Shown: positions 27,612 through 35,959 of the stretch, one piece after another
How the letters are laid out: the number at the start of each line of letters is the position of its first letter
How positions within the stretch are numbered: position 1 is the first letter of the stretch
Assembly (NCBI RefSeq): GCF_000522985.1
Contig: NZ_CP007128.1
Coordinates: 4,944,220 to 5,008,219 of the forward strand
Direction of reading: 5' to 3'
Origin: Gemmatirosa kalamazoonensis
GTDB taxonomy: Bacteria; Gemmatimonadota; Gemmatimonadetes; Gemmatimonadales; Gemmatimonadaceae
Length of the DNA: 64,000 bases
Translations under genes and position numbers: made by a program
The notes under the pieces: generated by a model
The model's input: only the letters and a program-made list of their open reading frames with translations
Told to the model about the DNA's origin: nothing
Database searches by the model: none

Positions 27612-28919
27612 TCACAGCGGTCGCCCGGCGAGCGCCGACAGCTCGGCGCGCGCGACGGCGTAGTCGAAGCGCGCGTCGACGAGCGACGACTCCGCGCCGG
27701 ACAGGTTGGTCTGCGACGTGATGAGGTCGAGGATGCTCGCCGCGCCGTTCTGATAGCGCACCGTCACGACGCGCAGGTCCTCGGTGGCCACCTGCACGCC
27801 TTCCTCGGCGAGCGCGATGCGCTCCTGCGCCACGTGCAGCGCCTCGAGCGACCGCTCGGCTTCGAGCCGCGCGGCGCGGCGGGTGTCGCGCAGCGCGGAC
27901 CCGGCAACGTCGCTCTCCACGCGCGCGCGGGTCACCGTCTCCTCGCGCTGGAAGCCGTCGAACAGCGGATAGCTCATGCCGAGCCGCAGCGCCCACACCG
28001 GGTCGCGCGGCCCCACGGTGGGCGCGCTCGGCTGCCCCACGACACGGTAGGCGCCGCCCAGCTGCACGGTGGGCGCGTAGCGCGCGCGCGCCGAGCGCAC
28101 CGTCGCCGTCGCGGCGCGGTCCGCCGCTTCCGCCGACTGCACGAGCGGCGCGCGGTCCGCGACGAGGGCGACGATGGCGGTGTCGTCGAGCGCGAGCGGA
28201 TGCGGGGCGAGCGAGTCGACCGCCTTCGCGTCCACCGGCCCGTCGGCGCCGACCACGCGGCCGAGCGCCCACCGCGCGGTGCGCAACGCGCCGTCCGTCT
28301 GCGCGAGCGCCTGCCGCGCCTGCGAGAGCTCGAGCCGCGCGCGCAGCTCGTCGCTCCGCGTCGCGACGCCGGCATCGTGGCGGTGCTTCGCGTACGCGAG
28401 CCCTTGCTCGGCTCGCGCCACGCGGGCCTTGCCGACGCGGAGCTGGTCGGCGGCGCGCAGCGCGTCGAACACCGCGCGCTCGGCCTCCAGCGTGACCTCG
28501 AACCGGCGCGCGACGAGCCCGGCGTCGCTCGCATCGCGGATCGCCGCCGCGCGCCGCCGCTCCGCGCCGCGCCGCCCGCCGGTGAACAGGTCGAGGTTCG
28601 CGGCGAGGCCCGCGGCGGACGTGCGGTCGGCGACGCCGCCGAGCGCGCCGGGCTGCGACAGCGGGCTCGGCGTCGTTGAACGCAGGATGCTCGACTCGAG
28701 CGAGAGCGTCGGGAGGAACGCCGCGCGCGCCGTGCGCTCGGCCGCCGCGGCAGTGCGCACGGCGCCGGTGTCGCGGGCGAGGTCGGGGCTCACCCGCAGC
28801 GCGAGCTGCACGGCCTCGTCGAGGGTGACCGTGAGCACGGCGGGGGGGGCAGGCGCTTGTGCGCGAACGCTGGTCGCCACCGTGAGAGCGGCGATCAGCG
28901 CTGTGGTACGGAGGTGCAT
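27612..28919 (-). CDS. TolC-family outer-membrane efflux channel
   Basis: 435 residues. Signal peptide to about residue 20 (TALIAALTVATSVRAQ), then the duplicated TolC/OEP pattern: LTVTLDEAVQLALRVSPDLA, long alpha-helical segments with ARLELSQARQALAQTD, LRLGMSYPLFDGFQREETV in the second half, and VRYQNGAASILDLITSQTNL near the end. It would form the outer-membrane exit duct of the RND pump. First gene of the operon; a 15-base repeat array lies just upstream. Confidence 0.87.
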   Translation of the reverse strand: MHLRTTALIAALTVATSVRAQAPAPPAVLTVTLDEAVQLALRVSPDLARDTGAVRTAAAAERTARAAFLPTLSLESSILRSTTPSPLSQPGALGGVADRTSAAGLAANLDLFTGGRRGAERRRAAAIRDASDAGLVARRFEVTLEAERAVFDALRAADQLRVGKARVARAEQGLAYAKHRHDAGVATRSDELRARLELSQARQALAQTDGALRTARWALGRVVGADGPVDAKAVDSLAPHPLALDDTAIVALVADRAPLVQSAEAADRAATATVRSARARYAPTVQLGGAYRVVGQPSAPTVGPRDPVWALRLGMSYPLFDGFQREETVTRARVESDVAGSALRDTRRAARLEAERSLEALHVAQERIALAEEGVQVATEDLRVVTVRYQNGAASILDLITSQTNLSGAESSLVDARFDYAVARAELSALAGRPL

Positions 28920-28976
28920 GACTGCGGGAGCGGGTACGACTGACTACGCAGGGGGAGGGGTTAGCGTTCGGTCCTC

Positions 28977-29110
28977 CTACGGCGGGACGACGAAGGGCGG
29001 GATGGTGGACGGCGGGATGACTTACTGCGGGACGATCGACGGCGGGACGATCGACGGCGGGACGATCAACGGCGGGACGATCCACTGCGGGACGATCTAC
29101 GGCGGGACGG
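28977..29110. repeat. Hairpin repeat family E, copy 2, left array
   Basis: Eight or so near-identical units of the type ACGGCGGGACGATCG. The inverted array is at 29570-29664, so the pair encloses 460 bases holding the four-helix-bundle gene. Same unit as at 22775-23273. Confidence 0.85.
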
Positions 29111-29190
29111 ATGAGGCGGCGGTGCGTTTTGGGGGATGGTGGCGCGTTCTCGCGGTAGGGTGGGTCGATCGAGTGGTGCGAGACTGGGGC

Positions 29191-29697
29191 ATGGACAAGA
29201 GAGCGTCCCAGAAGCGGCCGGCGAAGTCGTTTCGCGACCTGGTCGTGTGGCAGGAGGCGCACAAACTGGCGGAGTTCGCAGCCGGCATCTGCGACGGACT
29301 GCCACGCCGGGAGTGGAGTCTCGCGGACCAGCTGCGGCGGGCGTCGTCCTCCGTGCCGTTCAACATCTCCGAGGGGAACGGTGCGCCGACGCGTCCCGAC
29401 TACCTCAAGTACCTCGGCTCCGCGCGCAAATCGCTGAACGAGGTCGAGAGCCAGCTCGAGCTACTCCGCGCCCGCCACCTCGCACCCGCCGCCCAGCTCC
29501 GCACCCTGTCGCTCCACATCTCCCGAACAGGCCGCCTGCTCGCCGCGCTAACCCGCTCACTATCGAAGCCTCCCGCCGTCGATCGTCCCGCAGTGGATCG
29601 TCCCGCAGTAAGTCATCCCGCCGTTCAGCATCCCGCCGTTCAGCATCCCGCCGTTAGGCGAGCCCGCCAAAGGCGCCCTCGAACGCCCGGCGCGTGA
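29191..29697 (+). CDS. Four-helix-bundle protein of the S23 / 23S rRNA intervening-sequence family
   Basis: 168 residues. The first ~120 match the S23/IVS four-helix family: KSFRDLVVWQEAHKLAEFAAGI, WSLADQLRRASSSVPFNISEGNG, YLKYLGSARKSLNEVESQLEL. Members are found in intervening sequences of 23S rRNA and scattered in many genomes; their function is unknown. The C-terminus runs on into the right-hand repeat array and is repetitive (PAVDRPAVDRPAVSHPAVQH), so ~45 residues are repeat-derived. The 3' end overlaps the end of hemL by 44 bases on the opposite strand. ATG 29191 starts the conserved part. Placement between inverted repeat arrays suggests a mobile unit. Confidence 0.8.
   Translation: MDKRASQKRPAKSFRDLVVWQEAHKLAEFAAGICDGLPRREWSLADQLRRASSSVPFNISEGNGAPTRPDYLKYLGSARKSLNEVESQLELLRARHLAPAAQLRTLSLHISRTGRLLAALTRSLSKPPAVDRPAVDRPAVSHPAVQHPAVQHPAVRRARQRRPRTPGA
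29570..29664. repeat. Hairpin repeat family E, copy 2, right array
   Basis: Inverted units (GTCGATCGTCCCGCAGT, TCAGCATCCCGCCG) complementary to the array at 28977-29110. It is read through by the four-helix-bundle gene and abuts the hemL stop codon. Confidence 0.85.
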
Positions 29698-30964
29698 TCG
29701 CCAGCGTCTCCTCATCGTGCGCGAGCGACACGAACCCCGCCTCGAACGCCGACGGGGCGACGTACACGCCGCGCTCGAGCAGCCCGTGGAACAACCGCGC
29801 AAACCGCGCCGTGTCGGACCGCTTCGCCGCGGCGTAGTCCCGCACCGGATCCGTCGAGAGAAAGAACCCCCACATCCCGCCCACCGCCGCCGTCTGCACC
29901 GGCACGCCGGCCCTCGATGCCGCCGCCTCGAGCGCGCCGACGACCGCGTTCGCGCTCGTCGCGAGCCGGTCGTAGGTGCCGGGGGCGGCGAGCAGGTCGA
30001 GCGTCGCGATCCCAGCCACCATGCCGAGCGGGTTGCCCGACAGCGTGCCCGCCTGATAGACCGGGCCTAACGGCGCGATCATCTCCATCAGCTCGCGCCG
30101 CCCGCCGTACGCGGCCACCGGCATCCCGCCGCCGATCACCTTGCCGAGGCACGTGAGATCAGGGGTGATGTCGTACGCGATCTGCGCCCCGCCCCACGCC
30201 ACGCGGAAGCCCGTCATCACCTCGTCGAAGATGAGCAGCGCGTCGTGCTCGCTCGTGAGGCCACGCAGCCCGCTCAGGAAGCCGCGGTCGGGGAGCACCA
30301 TGCCCATGTTGCCGGCGATCGGCTCCACGATCACCGCCGCGACGCGTCCGCGGTGCGTCTCGAGCGCCGCTTCCACCGCGTCGAGGTCGTTGTACGGCAC
30401 CACGATCGTGTCGGCGGTGGCGCCGGGGGTGACGCCGGGGCTGTTCGGCAGGCCTAACGTCGCGACGCCGGATCCGGCCTGCACGAGGAGCGCGTCGGCA
30501 TGGCCGTGGTAGCAGCCGTCGAACTTGATCAGCTTCGGACGGCCCGTCGCGGCGCGGGCGAGGCGGATCGCGCTCATCGTCGCCTCGGTGCCGCTGTTCA
30601 CGAAGCGCAGCATGTCCACCGCCGGCAGCGCGGCGCAGATCCGCTCGGCCAGCGCCGCCTCCGCCTCGATCGGCGCGCCGAAGCTCGTGCCTAACGACGT
30701 CTGGCGCACGATCGCCTCGACGACGGCGGGGTGCGCGTGGCCGAGCGCGAGGGCGCCCCACGACATCACGTAGTCGACGTACGTGTTGCCGTCGGCGTCG
30801 GTCACGCGGGCGCCCTGGCCCGACGCGATGAACCGCGGCGTCCCGCCGACGCCCTTGAACGCGCGCACCGGCGAGCTCACGCCGCCGGGGATCACGCGCT
30901 GTGCGGCGGCGAGCAGCTCGGCGCTCCGTGGCACGACGTCCGTGCCTGCGTCCATCGCACCCAT
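29654..30964 (-). CDS. hemL: Glutamate-1-semialdehyde 2,1-aminomutase
   Basis: 436 residues; PLP enzyme that converts glutamate-1-semialdehyde to 5-aminolevulinate. Seen: VIPGGVSSPVRAFKGVGGTP at the start, FVNSGTEATMSAIRLARAATGR, DGCYHGHADALLVQAGSG, LIFDEVMTGFRVAWGGAQ and the PLP lysine in CLGKVIGGGMPVAAYGGR. Start ATG 30964 is set by GAGGGGG 7 bases upstream; the hemB stop is two bases away. Last gene of the haem operon; the repeat array and four-helix gene run into its 3' end. Confidence 0.93.
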   Translation of the reverse strand: MGAMDAGTDVVPRSAELLAAAQRVIPGGVSSPVRAFKGVGGTPRFIASGQGARVTDADGNTYVDYVMSWGALALGHAHPAVVEAIVRQTSLGTSFGAPIEAEAALAERICAALPAVDMLRFVNSGTEATMSAIRLARAATGRPKLIKFDGCYHGHADALLVQAGSGVATLGLPNSPGVTPGATADTIVVPYNDLDAVEAALETHRGRVAAVIVEPIAGNMGMVLPDRGFLSGLRGLTSEHDALLIFDEVMTGFRVAWGGAQIAYDITPDLTCLGKVIGGGMPVAAYGGRRELMEMIAPLGPVYQAGTLSGNPLGMVAGIATLDLLAAPGTYDRLATSANAVVGALEAAASRAGVPVQTAAVGGMWGFFLSTDPVRDYAAAKRSDTARFARLFHGLLERGVYVAPSAFEAGFVSLAHDEETLAITRRAFEGAFGGLA

Positions 30965-30966
30965 CG

Positions 30967-31998
30967 TCACGCCCCCTCGCGCAGCCACCGCGCGGCGTCC
31001 TTCGCGTAGTAGGTGATCACCAGGTCCGCGCCCGCGCGCCGGATCGCGACGAGCGACTCGAGCGCGGCACGCCGCTCGTCGATCCAGCCGCGCTCCGCGG
31101 CCGCCTTCAGCAGCGCGTACTCGCCGCTCACCTGATACGCGGCGATCGGCAGCAGCGACTTCGCGCGAATGCGCTGGATGACGTCGAGGTACGGGCCGGC
31201 CGGCTTCACCATGAGCATGTCGGCGCCCTCCTTCTCGTCGCGCAGCGACTCGCGCACCGCCTCGCGCGCGTTCGCCGGCGGGAGCTGGTGCGTGGCGCGG
31301 TCGCCGAAGCTCGGCGCGCTCGCCACCGCGTCGCGGAACGGGCCGTAGAACGCGCTCGCGAACTTCGTCGAGTAGGACAGGATCGAGACGTCGCGATGGC
31401 CGGCGCCGTCGAGCGCGGCCCTGATCGCGGCGACCTGAGCGTCCATCATCGCGCTCGGCGCGACGACGTCGACGCCGGCGTCGGCATACGCGACGGCCGC
31501 GCGCGCGAGCGGCGGCAGCGTGGCGTGCGAGTCGACGCAGCTCCCGGTGGCGTCGAGCGTGCCGCAGTGGCCGTGCGACGTGTACTCGCACAGGCACACG
31601 TCGGCGACGACGAGCAGCCCCGGCGCGCGCTCCTTGATCATGCGCGCCGCGCGTGGCACGGCCCCCTCCGGATCCCACGCGCCCGTCCCCTCGGCGTCCT
31701 TCGCGTCGGGGATGCCGAACAGCAGCACCGCCGGAATCCCCGCGGCGACGATCGCGTCGATCTCCGCACCCAACCGATCGACGGTCCACTGCGACTGCCC
31801 GGGCAGCGACGCGATCGGCGTCACCGAGTCGCGGCCGTCCTTCACGAACAGCGGCAGGACGAGATGCTCGGGACGCAGCAGCGTCTCGGCGAGCATGCGG
31901 CGCGCGGCCGCGTTGCGGCGCAGCCGGCCGATCGCGGACCGCGGGTCGATCGCGGCCTCGCGCTCGGCGGTGGACTCCGGTGTATACGACATGGACAT
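30967..31998 (-). CDS. hemB: Delta-aminolevulinic acid dehydratase (porphobilinogen synthase)
   Basis: 343 residues; joins two 5-aminolevulinates to porphobilinogen. The zinc-type Cys triad is present (DVCLCEYTSHGHCG), as are the two Schiff-base lysine regions (YSTKFASAFYGPFRDA and LMVKPAGPYLDVI) and RMLAETLLRPEHLVLPLFV at the start. Of the clustered starts I take ATG 31998, five bases after GAGG; ATG 31992 and GTG 32001 are close alternatives. A 57-base gap separates it from hemD; it is followed at two bases by hemL. Confidence 0.93.
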   Translation of the reverse strand: MSMSYTPESTAEREAAIDPRSAIGRLRRNAAARRMLAETLLRPEHLVLPLFVKDGRDSVTPIASLPGQSQWTVDRLGAEIDAIVAAGIPAVLLFGIPDAKDAEGTGAWDPEGAVPRAARMIKERAPGLLVVADVCLCEYTSHGHCGTLDATGSCVDSHATLPPLARAAVAYADAGVDVVAPSAMMDAQVAAIRAALDGAGHRDVSILSYSTKFASAFYGPFRDAVASAPSFGDRATHQLPPANAREAVRESLRDEKEGADMLMVKPAGPYLDVIQRIRAKSLLPIAAYQVSGEYALLKAAAERGWIDERRAALESLVAIRRAGADLVITYYAKDAARWLREGA

Positions 31999-32055
31999 CA
32001 CGTCCTCACACGTTGCCGTTCGAACGTTGGTGGTCCGCAGATCACGAAGGTTTCT

Positions 32056-32850
32056 TCACAGGCAGGCCAGCGTCGCCGCCACGAGCCCATCGTCCGACGG
32101 CGACGCGGCGACGCTCGCCACGGTGAGCCCGAGGTCGCGGCACGCCTGCGCCGTCGCGGGCCCGATGCATACGAGCGCGGGCGCGCGCGCGCCCGCGCGG
32201 CCTAACGCTCGCGCCAGCGCCTGCGCCGCCGACGGGCTCGCGAGCAGCACCGCGTCCACCTCGCCGTCCGAGGCACGCCGCGCGACGTCGTTCAGCGCGT
32301 CGTCCACGGCGACCGTGCGATAGGCGACCACGCACTCCACGCGCGCGCCGCGGCCGCGCAGGCCCACCGGCAGCGCGTCGCGCGCGCGGTCGGCGCACGG
32401 GAACAGCACGAGCGCGCCGGCGGGGCGCGGCCACGCGGCGACGAGTCCGTCCGCGGTGTGCCGCGCCGGCACGAGGTCGCATCGCCCGAGCCGAGCGCGC
32501 GCCGCGTCCGCCGTCGCCGCGCCCACCGCGGCCACACGCGGCCGGGTGCCGAGCGACGCGCGCGGATCGCCGCCGCGCGCCGCGAGACGGTCGGCCACGG
32601 CATCGACCGCGGCGACGCTGGTGAGCGCGAGCCAGTCGTAGGTCGCGAGGCGCGCGAGCGCGTCGTCCAGCGCATCGTACGACGTCGGCGGCTCGACCGC
32701 GATCGCCGGACAGGCGATGACCGTGGCGCCTAACGCCTCGAGCGCCGAGCAGAGCGCGGCGGCGCGCTCCACGGGTCGGGTGACGGCGACCACGCGGTGC
32801 GCCAGCGGCAGCGTGTCGGTGGTGCCCGACGCGCCTGCCGCGCGCGTCAT
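32056..32850 (-). CDS. hemD: Uroporphyrinogen-III synthase
   Basis: 264 residues; cyclises hydroxymethylbilane with inversion of ring D. The family is poorly conserved; markers are RVVAVTRPVERAAALCSALEALGA, ATYDWLALTSVAAVDAV, RVAAVGAATADAARARLG and AVLLASPSAAQALARAL, plus ALVCIGPATAQACRDLG near the end. Identity is firm because of the ATGA overlap with hemC and position within the haem operon. Confidence 0.9.
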   Translation of the reverse strand: MTRAAGASGTTDTLPLAHRVVAVTRPVERAAALCSALEALGATVIACPAIAVEPPTSYDALDDALARLATYDWLALTSVAAVDAVADRLAARGGDPRASLGTRPRVAAVGAATADAARARLGRCDLVPARHTADGLVAAWPRPAGALVLFPCADRARDALPVGLRGRGARVECVVAYRTVAVDDALNDVARRASDGEVDAVLLASPSAAQALARALGRAGARAPALVCIGPATAQACRDLGLTVASVAASPSDDGLVAATLACL

Positions 32851-33803
32851 TCGGCCTCCGTCGTCGCCGCGGGCACCCGCGTGCCGGCCGCGCGCAACAG
32901 CTCCTCGCCGCCCGACGCGAGCAGAGTCTCCGCCACCGCGACGCCGAGCGCCGCGGCGTCCTGCTCGCGGCCGGTGCGCGCCGCGCGGATCACCGCCCCC
33001 GACTCCGACCCGATCAGCCCTTCCAGGTGCAGCATGCCGCGCTCGAGTCGCGCATGCGCCGCGCTCGGCGCCGCGCACCCCGCGCCGAGCCGTGCGAGGA
33101 ACGCGCGCTCGGCGGTCACCGTCACGCGCGTGGCGTGGTCGTCGAGCGGCGCGAGCGCGGCCGTCATCGCGGCATCGGCGGCGCGCACCTCGACGGCGAT
33201 CGCGCCCTGCCCGACGGCGGGCAGCATGATGTCCGACTCCAGCCACTGGGTCACGCGCTCGGTGAGCCCGAGCCGGCGGAGCCCCGCCGCGGCGAGCACG
33301 ATCGCGTCGTACTGCCCCTCGTCGAGCTTGCGCAGCCGCGTGTCGACGTTGCCGCGGATGTCGCGCAGCACGATGTCGGGCCGCAGCGCGCGGATCTGAC
33401 ACGCCCGGCGCGGGGAGCTCGTGCCGAGCACCGCGTGCATGGGCAGCGAGACGAGCGGCGCGCCGCCGCGCGCGATGAGCACGTCGCGCACGTCCTCGCG
33501 CGGCAGGAACGCGGCGAGCGCGAGATCGGGCGCGAGCGTCGACGGCAGATCCTTCGCGCTGTGCACGGCGAGATCCACCTCGCCCACGCGCAGCGCCTGC
33601 TCCAGCTCCGCGGCGAACACCCCGCGGCCGCCGATCACCGAGAGCGGCACGTCGGTGCGCACGTCGCCCTTCGTCGTGATCGTCACGATCTCGACCGGCA
33701 GACCCGCGCCGCCGAGCGCGCCGGCGACGATGCGCGCCTGCGCGAGGGCGAGCGCGCTGCCGCGCGTGCCGAGTCGCAGCGTGGCGGTCCGCGTCGACGT
33801 CAC
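32847..33803 (-). CDS. hemC: Hydroxymethylbilane synthase (porphobilinogen deaminase)
   Basis: 318 residues; polymerises four porphobilinogens. All standard motifs: LRLGTRGSALALAQA, TITTKGDVRTD, DLAVHSAKDLPSTL (substrate Asp/Lys), LGTSSPRRACQIRAL, RGNVDTRLRKLDEGQYDAI and the cofactor cysteine in RLGAGCAAP (about residue 245). GTG start overlaps the hemH stop (GTGA) and its stop overlaps the hemD start. Confidence 0.94.
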   Translation of the reverse strand: MTSTRTATLRLGTRGSALALAQARIVAGALGGAGLPVEIVTITTKGDVRTDVPLSVIGGRGVFAAELEQALRVGEVDLAVHSAKDLPSTLAPDLALAAFLPREDVRDVLIARGGAPLVSLPMHAVLGTSSPRRACQIRALRPDIVLRDIRGNVDTRLRKLDEGQYDAIVLAAAGLRRLGLTERVTQWLESDIMLPAVGQGAIAVEVRAADAAMTAALAPLDDHATRVTVTAERAFLARLGAGCAAPSAAHARLERGMLHLEGLIGSESGAVIRAARTGREQDAAALGVAVAETLLASGGEELLRAAGTRVPAATTEAE

Positions 33804-34828
33804 GGCCGCCCCTGCCCCGCCGGCTCGGCGTGAATCGGGGACGCGCCGGCGGCGAGCTCCTCGCGCGTCCGCGTCGTCGGCGGCGGCGCGTCGACGCGCA
33901 CCGTGTTCTCGCCCGCCACCGCGCGCGCGGCGACGTCGGCGAGGGCCTCGACGAAGTCGGGACGGACGTTGGGCAGCTGCGTGCGGCGGTACGTCATGCC
34001 TAACGACTCCGCCTTCGCGCGCGTCTCCACGTCGAGGTCGTACAGGATCTCGAGGTGGTCGCAGACGAAGCCGATCGGCACCTGCAGGACGTGGCGCACG
34101 CCCTCCGCGTGCAGCGTGTCGAGGTAGTCGAGGATGTCCGGGCCGATCCACGGCTCGCCCGTCGCGCCCGCGCTCTGCCACGCCACGCGCGCGTCCCGCA
34201 GGCCCACGCGCGCCGCGACGGCGCGCGCGCTCTCGGCGAGCTGCGCCTCGTACGGATCGCCCCACGTGCGGATGCGCTCGGGGAGCGAGTGCGCGCTGAA
34301 CACGACCACCACGTCGTCCCGCGCCTCCTCCGGGAAGCGCGTCAGCCCCTCGCGCACGAGCGTCGCCATGACGTCGAGGAAGCCCGGATGGTCGTGCCAG
34401 TGCTCCACGAACTCCACGTCGAGATGCGTGCCGTGCTTGTGCATCCCCTCGAACAGGTACCGCTGGTAGCCGCCCACGCTGAACCGCGAATAGTGCGGCG
34501 CGAGCACGATGCCGATCAGCCGCGTCACGCCGTCGGCGCGCACGCGCGGCAGCACGTCGGCGATGTACGGATGCCAGTGCTTCATGCCGACGTACACCGG
34601 CACGTCGAGTCCGCGCTCGGCGAGCCGCTCGGCGACGGCGGCGCGCACTTCCTCGGTGAGCTCGGTGAGCGGCGTGCGGCCGCCGACCGCCTCGTAGCGG
34701 TGCGTGAGGTGCGCCACCGCCTCCGGCGACGGCGGCCGGCCGCCGCGGATGTGCGTGTAGTACGGCGCCACGTGCTCCGCCGTCTCCGGCGTGCCGTACG
34801 CCATGAGCATGATGCCGGTCCGGCTCAT
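33800..34828 (-). CDS. hemH: Ferrochelatase, Bacillus/actinobacterial (coproporphyrin) type
   Basis: 342 residues; inserts Fe(II) into a porphyrin. Seen: MLMAYGTPETAEHVAPYYTHIRGGRPP at the N-terminus, VLAPHYSRFSVGGYQRY, FSAHSLPERI (metal His), WQSAGATGEPWIGPD and VPIGFVCDHLEILYDLD (catalytic Glu region). These blocks, including the N-terminal MAYGTP and the absence of a C-terminal iron-sulfur extension, match the soluble B. subtilis enzyme, which acts on coproporphyrin III. So it may be CpfC in present naming. Coupled to hemE by ATGA and to hemC by GTGA. A ~30-residue Pro/Thr tail is unusual. Confidence 0.92.
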   Translation of the reverse strand: MSRTGIMLMAYGTPETAEHVAPYYTHIRGGRPPSPEAVAHLTHRYEAVGGRTPLTELTEEVRAAVAERLAERGLDVPVYVGMKHWHPYIADVLPRVRADGVTRLIGIVLAPHYSRFSVGGYQRYLFEGMHKHGTHLDVEFVEHWHDHPGFLDVMATLVREGLTRFPEEARDDVVVVFSAHSLPERIRTWGDPYEAQLAESARAVAARVGLRDARVAWQSAGATGEPWIGPDILDYLDTLHAEGVRHVLQVPIGFVCDHLEILYDLDVETRAKAESLGMTYRRTQLPNVRPDFVEALADVAARAVAGENTVRVDAPPPTTRTREELAAGASPIHAEPAGQGRP

Positions 34829-35937
34829 ACGGCCACCGCCTGGGCCGACGTCTCGGCACGCAGCTCGCCACGCAGCTCGGCGCTCTTCTCGTGCACGAAG
34901 TCGACGACGCGCTCGATGTTCGACAGCGGCGTCGCGGGCAGCAGGCCGTGGCCGAGGTTGAAGACGTGGCCGGGGCGTCCGGCGGCGCGGCGCAGCACGT
35001 CCTCAGCCTCGCGCTCCACCGCATCGACCGGCGCGAACAGCGCGGCGGGGTCGAGGTTCCCCTGCACGCCTAACGGTCGGCCGGCGGCCGTCTCCACGCG
35101 CTCCCACGCGTCGTCGAGCGGCACGCGCCAGTCGAGCCCCATCACCGTGCCGCCGTCGGTCGCCATCGCGTCGAGCAGGTGCGCGGTGCCGGTGCCGAAG
35201 TGCACCATCGGCACGCCGAGCCCCGCGAGGTCGGCGAAGATGCGGCGCGTGTACGGCTGCACGAAGCGCACGTAGTCCGCGACGCTCAGCGCGCCCACCC
35301 ACGAGTCGAACAGCTGCACCGCGTCGGCGCCCGCGGCGACGTTCGCCCGCAGGAACTGCGTCGCGATGCGCGCGAGCCGCGACATGAGCGCGTCCCACAC
35401 GTCGGTCGCGCCGAGCATGAGCGCCTTCGTGCGCGCGAAGTCGCGCGTCGGCTTCCCCTCCACGAGGTAGCTCGCGAGCGTGAACGGCGCGCCCGCGAAG
35501 CCGAGCACCGCGCGCTCCGACTCCAGCTCGCGGCGCACGATGCGCACCGCCTCCAGCACCGGCGCCACGTCCTGCTCCGGCTCCAGGTCGCGCAGCCGCG
35601 CGACGCCGGCGAGGTCGCGGATCGGCTCCTCGATCACGGGACCGACCTTCTCGACGATGTCGAGCGCGACGCCGACGCCGGCGAGCGGCAGCATGATGTC
35701 GCCGAACATCACCGCGGCGTCGAGCGGCATGCGCCGCATCGGCTGCAGCGTCACCTCCGCGCACACGTCCGGGAGGCGACAGATCTCGAGCAGCGTCCAC
35801 CGCTCGCGCACCTTGCGGTACTCGGGCAGCGTGCGCCCCGCCTGGCGCATGAACCACACCGGCGTGTGATCCGTCGGCAGGCCGCGCGCGGCGCGCAGGA
35901 AGGGTCCGGCGGCGCCGGGACTACGGTCGTCGGGCAT
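34825..35937 (-). CDS. hemE: Uroporphyrinogen decarboxylase
   Basis: 370 residues; removes four carboxyls to give coproporphyrinogen III. Signatures: PVWFMRQAGRTLPEYRKVRE (substrate Arg), MFGDIMLPLAGVGV (catalytic Asp), FAGAPFTLASYLVEG, QLFDSWVGALSVADY and GVQGNLDPAALFAP, FNLGHGLLPATPLSNI. Start ATG 35937, 22 bases after the hemA stop; stop overlaps hemH as ATGA. Confidence 0.94.
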   Translation of the reverse strand: MPDDRSPGAAGPFLRAARGLPTDHTPVWFMRQAGRTLPEYRKVRERWTLLEICRLPDVCAEVTLQPMRRMPLDAAVMFGDIMLPLAGVGVALDIVEKVGPVIEEPIRDLAGVARLRDLEPEQDVAPVLEAVRIVRRELESERAVLGFAGAPFTLASYLVEGKPTRDFARTKALMLGATDVWDALMSRLARIATQFLRANVAAGADAVQLFDSWVGALSVADYVRFVQPYTRRIFADLAGLGVPMVHFGTGTAHLLDAMATDGGTVMGLDWRVPLDDAWERVETAAGRPLGVQGNLDPAALFAPVDAVEREAEDVLRRAAGRPGHVFNLGHGLLPATPLSNIERVVDFVHEKSAELRGELRAETSAQAVAV

Positions 35938-35959
35938 GCGGTACGGTACCGGAAGTGAC

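Noticed and set aside
23278-28919. Heavy-metal (CusCBA-type) efflux system
   Set aside because: The pump shows no Met cluster and the adaptor no metal-binding end, so general multidrug type is preferred.
28977-29664. Insertion sequence with a transposase
   Set aside because: No transposase frame between the arrays; the only gene is the four-helix-bundle protein.
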